Assembly (NCBI RefSeq): GCF_014898815.1
Contig: NW_026515434.1
Span: 1-64,000, forward strand
Direction of reading: 5' to 3'
From: Panonychus citri
Taxonomy: Eukaryota > Arthropoda > Arachnida > Trombidiformes > Tetranychidae
Length of the DNA: 64,000 nt
Made by a program: the position numbers and the translations under genes. Below, piece by piece: positions 45,972 through 56,197 of this stretch; position 1 is the stretch's first letter, and each line of letters begins with the position of its first letter. The notes below the pieces were generated by a model. It saw nothing but the letters and a program-made list of their open reading frames with translations, searched no databases and was not told the origin of the DNA.

Positions 45972-46430
45972 TCAAAACATTACAAGCTGAAATTATCAAC
46001 TGATTCCATTTAATTACAATTACAATCAACAATAATTGTAATCGATTTGCTTTCGTCTTTGCATTAGTATAATCATCATAACCTATTGCGATTTCATTAA
46101 GTCGGTTTCTTATATTTCATCGATAGATTTTCACAATTATTATTAAGGTTAATACTTATCAACACAACACAACTATTAGATTGAATTTCATTTTAATTGA
46201 ATTAATATTACTATATACGCATTAATTAACAATTAACTGTTGATATCTAATCAATAACTTACATTCAATTTTCACCAATTTGTCAACTTTTTAATTCTTT
46301 CATTTACTCAATTTGCATTCTATTGATTGGTATTATTTAATTAAAAAGATCTCTGTCTCACTATAATCTCTGTTTAATTTTTCAACTCTAATGGAAAATT
46401 TTGAGCTGTCTTGACTGCCAATTGATCGAG
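45972..46430. other. sDscam 3' region
   Basis: AT-rich DNA with no further exon recognised. Confidence 0.5.
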
Positions 46431-46485
46431 CTATTGGAGTTTCAACGATACTTAATTGTCATATTTCAATATCAAGGTCATTCTG
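46431..46485 (+). repeat. Dispersed repeat copy with TCAAGGTCA
   Basis: GAGTTTCAACGATACTTAAT followed by TGTCATATTTCAATATCAAGGTCATT. It aligns with 47976-48021 and with the arms of the foldback at 50698-51242. Confidence 0.65.
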
Positions 46486-46637
46486 CTAGGAAAAGGTCAG
46501 TGATAACACTTCACAAACTTTCTAAATAATTCCGACTGTTCTGCCATATTTAAGATGCATTTAGTCAGATATGCAATTGTGTAAAGTTTTGGTGCCATGA
46601 AAGTTAAATTTCATGGCTCTTATCCGAAGGAATATAA

Positions 46638-49600
46638 TTATTTTAGGATATTCGCCATAGTTCCAGCTAAAAGTAACATCAAACTTGCATTTTCTAAAAG
46701 AAACTAATTTGGCAAGAGAAAAGAGACAATTAAATTGTGGTTAAGTAATATTGTTAATAAATTTAACATGCAAACTAACTCACGGTAACAAATTGAAAAT
46801 ATGTTAACGGGAACATATCACCGATGTAAATTCCGATAACTGGACCACCAATGCGTTCAAGTAAACTCAGAACCTTTGGGAATAAGAATATTTTAATTAA
46901 CAAATCTAATATCAATAGTTTTATCATTCGTTATGATGATTACCTTAAAATTTGGACGATTTTCAATCTCTGTTAAATTGTTGATACTTTTCTCAATTAT
47001 CAAATGAAATGTGTGATATGTTTGATGTGTCTTGAGAATAATAGTCATTTAAATATTAATCCAATTAATTATTGATACATGATTACAGTAATTAATTGTA
47101 TTATAAATATTACCTATCGAGCAAGGTAAAATACGTCCTTGCATCAATTTTTCTCGATCTTCATATTAGGAGTACTGGGCTTAGAGACGGGCGATTATTC
47201 AGTAATCGATTAGATAATTTCTCTCTCTTTCAACAACAATAAAAAAGCAGCAATAACAAAATCAACAATAAAAACAATTATTACAACATTGAATGATAAT
47301 TTAATCGTCATTTAATAAGTAAAGGTAGAGAGAGATATAAATTAAATTTTAATCTATTTTATTCTCTCAAATATTTCTCAATTAATTATTAATTTGTAAC
47401 AATTTTGTTTTAATTTTGTCATCAAACATGAGTGTCGTGAGTCGTCATAAAAAGTTTTCTTTCTACAATGTTCTTTGTTTCAACTATTGGTATTTGAAAC
47501 CAAGTGAAGATTCATTCGAAGATCTTGAATCTTTTAAAAATTATATCCAATGTTCTCCAAAGTTTATCGAATTGAGCTCAATCACCGAATTCGTGAGGAT
47601 TAATATGGATCAAGTCGAAATACCGCTATGCCATGCTTCTGTCGAAACTTTCAAGGCTGTTTGTGATGAAACAATTTCTTCTTACGGGAAGTGTGATGCT
47701 ATTCCAGTAGAAATTTGTTTTTATCGTCCGCCGGCTGCTAACTGTGTTGATCTAAGTGCTCCAGCTTTGTGTCGATTAGTTGTTCCCTTAAGATGACACA
47801 TGGTGATTTTGTTTACGACCACGAATTCGATACCATAAATGGGAAGGTGATTGTTGTCAAGGTACCTGATTCCGTTCCTGATTTTTTATACAGGGCATTT
47901 CACCAAGTTTCCAACAAGTTTTTCTCAAATAACTATTTTGTTTTTGAGTGTCTAGACCCCATACTCGAGTTATGGTAGTTTGGGCCATACTCAATTGTCA
48001 TATTAAAATATCAAGGTCATTTGGTGGTCACAATCGAATTCAGTTGCAATCATTAGGCTCCATACGAGTTTACAACTTCTTGACATTTTAGTTGCAGAGA
48101 TATATCGGTTTTGACGCGAAATCCTTTTAATTCAACTTTCATCAATTTGCTCTTAAGAAAGAGCGTAAGAGTCAAAAAACATTTTTGATTTAGGTACATT
48201 TTGGTTTTTTAAATTTGAATAGATTGTGACCACCAAATGACCTTGATTATTGGCATTTCAACCATAATTGCGACCTACCGTTTCGGAGTTCTCAAACCAT
48301 TCGATAACATTTTCATTGATTTACCACTAAAGTATGCGATATGAGTCGGTAGATTAGGTAAGGTCACATTGTTAACTCTTCGTGGTAATGAAGCTTTAGG
48401 TTCATCAGGTTGCACTTGTTCTTTATATTGATAGTGTTGGCAACCAACATTGGTAACTCTAAAAAAATATGAAGATGAGGATGACGAAGATGATGATGAT
48501 GGAGATGAGGATGAAGATAAAGAAGATGATGATAAAAATATAACTGAAATTGTATTAGTTAGAGTGGGGATCTTATCCCATCAACATTAACATGAACAAA
48601 ATGAATAAATTGTGAATTCTTTTAAAAGGTGAACTAGAGGTCACATAAGTTTACAACAATTTGGTCCGTCGAAAGCCGGATTCGGCAGTCTTTTTTAAAA
48701 CGCTAGTGAATAAATAGTATATGCGAATATATTACAATTAACTCAGTAGTAGTGAAAGTACACAAGATTCACCCCATGTGACACATCATTTAATAGACAA
48801 TTTTTTTGACAATAAAATACGAGCAATTATTAATACAATGTGACACATCATTCGAATGGAAATTTAATGGAGATTTTTTTGATGGATTTATTTAATTTAT
48901 TTATTGTTAATATATTTTTCCCCTTTATTCAAAACCTTTTATGTTTACATTTTCTTAATTAAAATGAATATAATGATTAATTTCGCTCCCAAAAGTTAAC
49001 TAACTCGTCATCTAATCTAAAAGCATCAAAATAACGACGATTTTTATGGATTTTCGAATCGCTAAAGTGACTCTCATTAGCCTGGGATAGCGGTTCGTTA
49101 ATTCAACGAGAGATAAAAGAAATCCAACATATGCTGGTGTATATGTTATTTGACCTATCATACGATCTGTCCACTGGGCGATTGTTTCATTTGTTTGAGA
49201 TATGTCCATACTTATGAAACGTCCTAATCTCACGGCCAATATAAAGGGTGACGGTTGTTTCTTCTTGTTCGCAATTGACGGAAAACACTTCTGGCCTCTT
49301 CTAATGTTGCAATCGCAGAGATAACTGGAGCAGCACCCAAGGCCATAGTTCGACGCATTCTACCAAAGAATCTTCTGGCCCTTGACAAATACCTGATTTC
49401 CGGGTCTTCGTTTTCATCTGAACTTTCACCGTTGCTTGTTAAATTCTCTCTTTCTTTGTGACTGGTATTTTCAGGATCATGTTGTTGAGGTAAAGGTTGA
49501 TAAGTGGGTCAATCGATGAAGACACAGTATTATCTTGTAGATCACTGTCCTGCTCCTGTTCTTCTGGATCATCATCACCACGTAGCGGGATTAAATGGGC

Positions 49601-52600
49601 ACCATTAGCAGGGTCGATAAAAAGACGTCTTTCTGCCATAGTCGTTGAACCGAACCCAGTGAATAGTCGATGACAGTTGGTGATGATGAAGCGGCGGGCA
49701 TTAACACGGTTTTCTCTGACAACCATTAGAAGAAGACGATAGAGGAAAGAAGCGATCAGCATTGCAGAGAATGGGTTAAGGTTGACACGGGTCATATTTG
49801 TAATTAGAGTAAAGGGTGAAAAATAATTAACAAAGAAACTTTTATAACGGTAAATAAAACAGAACGATGTAAAAATTCAAACTTTTAGACTCCGCCCACC
49901 TGCGTTTTAGAGTGCGCGTTGAATCTGCCAACATGTCAGTTTTTGTATTCGTTATATACCGGTACTGGTTTGGGTCAAAAAATTTTAAAAATATACATGA
50001 CGTTTATATACATTGTCTCTGTAAAAAAATTACATAGAGAAGCACTGTTCAACTAAATTTAGTACTTCTATATACAGTGGTTCATTAATTATAGTAAAAG
50101 ACGAATAAAGTCTCATAAATAACACACTATAAGTACTCACCCGTTGTAGCTAGAGTCTTAATTTTTTTCATAATAATACTTCATACCATAAGGTATAACA
50201 TATATAAAAACCAAGAGGTAAAAGACATTAGTATTCATATACGAAAACTTCATTTTTACCCATAGAGCTCTATGGCGAAATCCAACTTTGAAGCCCTGTA
50301 TCTCAGGAACTAGATCTTTCCGCATATACAAACTCGCACATAATATGTAGTTTGACATGAGCTATATGTACAAAAAATTTCAGGTCTCTAAACGTGCGGA
50401 CCTAATCCGAAGTCCAGCCATTAATTTTTATTAACTAATATTAATGCACTCATCACTTGCCGTTATCCGGCTCGACGGACCAAATAAAGGCTTATTGCCT
50501 TTGAGTTCACCTTTTAAAACAATATTCACTTTTTACTCATTTTATTTTATTCATGTTGTTGTTTTTGGGATGAGATCCCTCTCTAATCTAAAATTACATT
50601 TTTCATTTCATCCTCATCTTCATCTTTATTTAGATGTTGGAGTTGGCATCAGTTAGGTAGCCAACAACCATGAAAGTGGGTAGAACACATTATAATACAG
50701 GGCAATTCAGCTTCTTTTACCGATTTTTTGCGATTTTCTCAGCAACTAAGTGTCATAGAGACATGATACTTGAGTGGTATGAGTTTGAGCGATACTTGTT
50801 TGTCATATCAAAAGATCAAGGTCATTCAGGTCATGGGTGAAATAACGCGTTTCAAGGTCATCTGAAGGTGCTACAGTTATTCTTCACATTTTTTAACCCT
50901 GAAAAATGAGTTTAGAGATCGTTGTTACAGATCTTGAGATATTTGAGTTTATTTGAATAACTGTTGAAAATCTTCTATTCAATTAATTTATCTTAACGTG
51001 CAAAGCAAAGCTCATAGAAACCTCAAAACTTGTCAGCAGTATAACTGAATATTCTTTTTTGTTGAATTACCTTCAGATGACCTTGAAACGCGTTATTTCA
51101 CCCATGACCTGAATGACCTTGATCTTTTGATATGACAAACAAGTATCGCTCAAACTCATACCACTCAAGTATCATGTCTCTATGACACTTAGTTGCTGAG
51201 AAAATCGCAAAAAAAATCGGTAAAAGAAGCTGAATTGCCCTGTAGTACTAGTAAAGGGGTAAGAAATAATGAAAATATTTGATTCAAAAAAGGCAAGTCA
51301 TCGCCAACGAGTCTCACTCTCTTCACCGGGACTTCGTCATTTTTTTTGTGACAACATGTATATGGGTATTCGGGACTAAAGTTTTGCTACACTCCAGTCA
51401 ACAAAAACAAGTTGTGCACAATTCCCGGTAGAGCTATCTATTGATACTATTCAATGATCGAAGACACTTGTGTGACTCTGTAGCCAGGTCGATTCTGGTG
51501 CAAAAGATTGAAATTACATTTAAAAAATCAAGGTCATTACTCTTTGATTAAAATTAATAAATTAAGATTTTATCTCTCAAGAGTCAGAAAAGGTTGAAGA
51601 AAGCGTTGTGTAATACTAGGAGGAGTGAGAAAAAAAATGATACTTGTTAATACAAGTTGTTATATTGTATTGGTATTATGTGACACTAGTATTTTTGTTG
51701 CTAGAGAGGTAATATTTATAATACAGTCAACAACCAGATAGCAGGACGACCAGATAATGGTACTACTTTTCTCAAATGCCTGAGAGTGAGTGACCCGACC
51801 CTCTTTCTTTTTCTCGTTCTCACTTGTTTTGTAAGAATAATATATTGGGCAGGAGTCTCATGATCTGGTAGTTGACTGTACTTGAATAAATGAATTAAAT
51901 ACTTACCCTGATATGAATGGTCCCTGAAAGATAAACGATAATACAAATTATAAATGTTACCTCGACCCCAAGACCAAAGACAAGAATATTGTTGAACAAA
52001 TTGTCCTTCGGCATAGTAAAGGCCACATACAAAAGAAAATCCGTCCCAAAAGCAGCAAAGTTGTAGCCAAAGAAAAAAAAGTTTCGCAGTTGACTATCAA
52101 TTGCATCTATTGCATTAAACAGTTGAATTTGTTCACTAACCAATGAACGAATTAAATTAACGGGAATAACTGGTAATTTAAGTAGTCCACTAGCAAGTCG
52201 ATCAACATAATCCAGTCGTAAGATTGTGTAAACAATTAATACGTAAATGTGAACAATAAGCCATAAAACCGAAATAACCGCTCCAACTGCAGCAATAAAA
52301 GTGGACACTGTCCATAAAAGGATAAACGCAAGTCGACTGGGTGATGAGTAAGAAACTGGATTGTTAATAATTGAATAAGTGAATATAAATCCAAGAACTA
52401 GGATTGTTATGGGTGTAAAAAAGGTGAAAAACTGTCTCCCCAGGTAAATTCGATTTCGAAGTATTTTCAAGTCCCCTTGCGAAATATGGAGCATATCGGC
52501 TCGAAATCCATGTTTCTGAATATCAGCAAAATAACTTAACCATTTCATCTGATCCAATTGTTCTAACCAGTACGAGAATGTCCGTGAAACTCCAAGCATA

Positions 52601-53262
52601 ATCGAACCAATCGCAATGACAGCATTCATGTGAAAACGCGTTTTGGTCCCATAGAAAATGTCACCAAGATAAAAGGATAACATATAATCAGAAGTTATCG
52701 ATAATATGATAAGTCGACTCACTAAAATCCAATTGGCGATCTCAATCAATGATGAGAAAATGAAATGACTCGAAGGATAATTAGTTAATCGTGAATATCC
52801 ACCAAGACAAACTAAACCTTTTTGCCAAATTTTTCGAGAAAATCTAGATGATTAGTACCATCGAAAGGATTCACGATATCGCCAAAGATTTTACTGAACT
52901 TTGATAAGGCCTTAGCCTTTGGGACGAAATTGGTCAACTTTTTCATCTCGTTGTTGAAGCTAATACAATAATAGCAAATGAGAGTAACTTAATTGTGCAA
53001 ACAAATGTAAACTAATTGCGAATTATTCTTGCATTAATGATCAGTTTGATGAATAGTCTTGCTTAAGTGTCCATTGTTTAACCTCTTTGGATTATTGATC
53101 AAAAACGAAAACACGAAGTAAACAATTAATTTACTCTCGTCTTCCTGGATGATTGACATTGTTATCGATTTCATTGGGAAAAGTTTCCGCATTAGTTTCA
53201 ATGTCTACCGTTTCAAGAGCAAATTCCTGAAACAATCTCAAAGACAATGAATGTGTATTCAT
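46638..53262 (-). CDS. Gustatory receptor (chemosensory 7TM), one frameshift
   Basis: Exons 53262-53135, 52959-51907, 47030-46944, 46873-46784 and 46703-46638. All joints keep frame, and with one restored base the protein is about 474 aa. The large exon has multiple hydrophobic segments (WILVSRLIILSI, FTPITILVLGFIFTY, VGAVISVLWLIVHIYVLIVY). The three small 3' exons end with the GR-like C-terminus GDMFPLTYFQFVT and FLLENASLMLLLAG. This is the structure of spider-mite GRs, a hugely expanded family. The frame shifts at the T run complementary to 52827-52829, just before TM1: either a missed base or a pseudogene. Intron 2 is 4.9 kb, far longer than usual here. Confidence 0.78.
47428..47978 (+). 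CDS. Unidentified protein, probably one frame broken by a missing base
   Basis: The ATG at 47428 opens a frame that stops at 47796. From 47769 an overlapping frame continues without ATG to 47978. The two join into one protein-like 183-aa sequence if one base is missing at the C run 47785-47787. The sequence reads FYNVLCFNYWYLKPSEDSFE... and, after the joint, MTHGDFVYDHEFDTINGKVI. Codon use is ordinary and there is no signal peptide, membrane segment or known motif. It lies inside the large intron of the gustatory receptor, on the opposite strand. Function unknown. Confidence 0.5.
47976..48254. mobile_element. Foldback repeat with about 28-bp inverted arms
   Basis: AATATCAAGGTCATTTGGTG followed by GTCACAATC (48007-48035) is repeated inverted at 48222-48250 (GATTGTGACCACCAAATGACCTTGAT...). 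The left flank shares its sequence with the 46431 and 50776 copies, so this is one member of a dispersed family. Exact ends are unclear. Confidence 0.6.
48284..48462 (-). CDS. Orphan terminal coding exon
   Basis: On the minus strand a long T/C-rich tract and TTTTTTTAG acceptor are followed by an open stretch of 59 codons. It includes GCQHYQYKEQVQPDEPKASL and THIAYFSGKSMKMLSNGL and stops at TAG. It looks coding, but the upstream partner is unknown; it may belong to the gene at 48977-49795 or be a relic. No similarity recognised. Confidence 0.4.
48480..48540. repeat. GATGA/GAAGATGAT microsatellite
   Basis: Imperfect GAT/GAAGAT triplet repeat; on the minus strand it forms the pyrimidine tract before the orphan exon. 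Confidence 0.75.
48977..49795 (-). CDS. Unidentified gene with three apparent frameshifts
   Basis: The ATG at 49795 opens a frame that becomes protein-like in a different frame three times, each time in the direction of one missing base: at 49506-49508, 49243-49245 and 49084-49086 (runs GGG, AAA, GGG on plus). With those bases the product is about 273 aa. It has a hydrophobic N-terminus (AMLIASFLYRLLLMVV), an acidic middle (DDDPEEQEQDSDLQD), a basic segment (YLSRARRFFGRMRRTM), and ends LDDELVNFWERN. It is GC-richer than its surroundings. No domain recognised. It lies within the gustatory receptor intron on the same strand. Confidence 0.5.
49951..49963 (-). promoter_or_regulatory. TATA-like box upstream of the 48977-49795 gene
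   Basis: On the minus strand CCGGTATATAACG lies about 160 nt before the start codon at 49795. Candidate only. Confidence 0.35.
49964..50697. other. Intron/intergenic sequence
   Basis: Open frames here (50158-50358, 50444-50656) have no support. No element was recognised before the foldback. Confidence 0.4.
50698..51242. mobile_element. 545-bp foldback transposon with about 172-bp inverted arms
   Basis: Starts CAGGGCAATTCAGCTTCTTT and ends with its inverse (...GCTGAATTGCCCTG), flanked by TA on both sides. The arms (50698-50869 and 51069-51242) are almost perfect inverted copies around a 199-bp centre. Each arm carries TCAAGGTCA words (ATCAAGGTCATTCAGGTCA, TTTCAAGGTCATC). The TA duplication and CAG start suggest a Tc1/mariner-type MITE. 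It has no coding capacity. Confidence 0.88.
51243..51906. other. Intron sequence of the gustatory receptor
   Basis: Contains one more ATCAAGGTCATT word (about 51527-51539) as a partial copy of the dispersed repeat. No exon recognised. Confidence 0.4.
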
Positions 53263-53346
53263 GAGAAATTAAGAGATTATTATTATTTAATCGATTTTAA
53301 TATGAAGAAAAATTTTGATCATAAATATTTCAATAATTGAATTCAA

Positions 53347-55092
53347 TTAATAGATGATTCGATTTGTTTTAAAGCTGTCAAATACAACTTTTGTTAATGA
53401 GCGTTTTTTACCACCAGTGGTTACATTTGATGAAATTATTGAGAGTAAAATGGGATTCGATGAATCTTTCACTGAATTTCGAGGTGCAAGTTCAAAAGGT
53501 GAGGATAATGTCTTCCAGCTCCCCGCAGGTAATTTTGTGATTAGATTTGAGCATCCAGAATAGAAACCATTGGTATACTTTGAGGTTTGTGGCCAATATC
53601 GTGAGTCCATTTTATCGACAGCGGGTACACGTTTCGATGTTCCTTGTCCTTCATGTTAAAAAGCAAAAAAAAATCATTTCATTACATGTAAGTTTGAATA
53701 AGTCATCGATTCATTGTTTTCCGATATTTACCTGTGTAATTAGTTGGTAATCTGTCAAAAATTGAGAGCAAAGATAATCCAAACCAAAGTGATATTGATC
53801 CTCCAATGTAAGTAAAATATGCGATAAAATCAATCGCTGGAATATGAATATATTTCACACCGTAGGCACGAGGGCGATTAACGTAAATCTTTGCATTATA
53901 GTTGGTTTGATTTCTGCGACTTGTGATGAAATTTTGATTCTTTGTCGAAAAGGTGACAATATAAGATGAACACTCGGGTTGAGCGCATTTTTTTGAGCAT
54001 GTGTCCAAGGTTTTCAGAGGAATGCCCTTTCTCTTCGTAAACCAAAACCTGAAGGGAAAAAGGCTAGAGATGTATTGAATGCTGGAGCTGGTACATCAAG
54101 AGGCCAAGTTCCGCGTTCTTTAAGGAATAGGCTCTTTTCACACTCTTGGATACAAGCGGTTCGACCTAAAACACCATATTCTGAATAATCGGAACAATTA
54201 GTCTTGTAGGGAGGTTGAAGGAGACGAAATATGATTATTGAATAGTCCATAGTGAACTGAGAGTATCGATCAATGTCCAGGAGGAAAAGTCTTCCCTTTC
54301 TGTCCAAGGTATGTTACAACCAGAGTGCATGGCGAAAATGACCACAGCTGATCCTTTGGAGGAAACTGAAAATTCAATAAGCTCACGTCCATCTTCACGA
54401 TATTCTTGTAGTGGACTTGATGTTGAATTCCAAGTGAAATAAGTTGTACATCGACGGATAACATTATTTCGAGCCCAAGAAAGTGTCTCTCGAGGTTTAG
54501 AATAAACTGAACAAGGAACATTGACACAAAATGCTTTTGAATCGGAAGAAGATGAAGATGACCAAAGGGTTTCACTTGGTTTTATAAACCTACGATCACG
54601 AGAACACTTAACGGTACAATTTATCGAAACTTGACCGACAGTCTGACCTTCTCGAGCAATAATTCTGATCGGTGTTTCCAAGAAAATAAGCCTCAATTCA
54701 TCAGGTGAATAATGATCTAAAACACGATCTGGATAGAGACGAGTAAAGGTTGACTTATCTTCCATATTATAATCCAGGCAAACGGTAACTCCAGGCATAT
54801 AATAGTGATCTGCTTTACCGATAATTATGTTAACCACTGTATCATATTGCAAGTAAATGTAATTAATCCGATAAACCTGCCATAAGAAGCCAATGATGGT
54901 CAAAACGTTATATAAAAAGCGATAACATTCAAGTGGCCTCAAACCATTAGGTTCAATTGTCGATGGATCATTTAAAAACGATTGATTTACCTCCTTTCGA
55001 TTGGTATGATGATGATTAGTTTGGACGATTTCCTTGAAGCTTTTAACTGAAGCTTCTTCAATTGTTTTGAAATAATTAGTTGATGACAACAT
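53347..55092 (-). CDS. DEG/ENaC sodium channel 1 (two apparent frameshifts)
   Basis: Exons 55092-53732 and 53648-53347, about 554 aa once two missing bases are allowed (T run at plus 54285-54288 and A run at 54028-54030). TM1 follows RPLECYRFLYNVLTIIGFLW. The extracellular domain has CVNVPCSVYSKPRETLSWAR and the Cys-rich part YKTNCSDYSEYGVLGRTACI. TM2 is IHIPAIDFIAYFTYIGGSIS with LWFGLSLLSIF, the pore region. The intracellular tail comes from the second exon via a phase 1 joint. An alternative ATG at 55131 adds 13 residues. It is closely related to the next channel. It may be a pseudogene or carry assembly errors. Confidence 0.8.
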
Positions 55093-55131
55093 GATGATTA
55101 ACACTCCTTGACCAGAGAGCACAATTAACAT

Positions 55132-56197
55132 GAAGAAAAACAAATTTCAAATCAATTCCATGATTGATTGTTTGCCTGGAATTGTTTATATTTTTGAAAC
55201 ATTGAAACTTATTAATACAAAAGTTAACTGATTGTTTTGTATTACTTAATGTGTACTGATTAAGACACTCATTTGTTGTGGAGTACAAAACAAAGGCCAA
55301 AATTATTTGTTACCATGTTCGTGTTTATCTGAATATCACAATTTCCATGTATAAGGTTGTTTATTATTCTTGATTTCATATTGATTGAGATTTTTTGTTT
55401 ATTACCTTTTTTCTGTTCACAGTGTGACCTATGTGGGAAATTACCTGTAGTAATTATCTTCATCATTATCATGGTCATTATTATTCATTTACAGGGAATT
55501 GGAAGGAGAAAGAAAAAAAACTGAATGGAAAGATCTTTGTAATGGACTTCGACATGTTATTTACGCTCGAATATTGTAAACCTATTGTTCAGGTAAATGC
55601 TTGGAAAATATTAATTCAGTTCTAATGGATCTTATCTATTTCTTTTTTCCATTAATGAGGTTAGAAAATGAAAATCTTATTGGAAACTAATTAACTTTAT
55701 CTACCTGTTAATGAGCTACATGATAAACATGCGACGATATTTGACCTTTATCAAGGTGATTTTGATGGACAATTCAAATGACAATCGTTGATTTCGTAAT
55801 AATAAATGTGTTGATAGTTATTATCTGAATGATCCCCCAATTAACCTGAAGAATTAATTAACTTTTCCATTTCATTTAGAACTATTTTATTATTTTTCTC
55901 ATCAAAATCTATAAACAACAATTGAACAATTAACTTTCTGAATATGAGTATTTCTAAATCAATTAATAATATTGATCAAGTTTAATCAAAGAATTGACAA
56001 TCAACAATAAATGAGAATGAAAATTAATCAATTTAATGGTTAATCCTTTTCATTTTACATTATTTTGGAAAATGATAAAGTATCAATTGATATTTTCTTT
56101 CATTGTTTAATTGTGATTCAATAAACTAGATAATTAAATATAAAAATTTCAATCTAATTACTAAATTAGCTACAATTAGATAGTGAAGGTCAAATTT
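55132..56197. other. Intergenic between DEG/ENaC 1 and 2
   Basis: AT-rich DNA. Open frames at 55269-55625 are unsupported. Nothing else was seen. Confidence 0.5.

Noticed and set aside
53354..53563. Plus-strand 69-codon frame
   Set aside because: The minus strand here is the tail exon of DEG/ENaC 1, entered by a correct phase 1 acceptor; the plus frame is its shadow.
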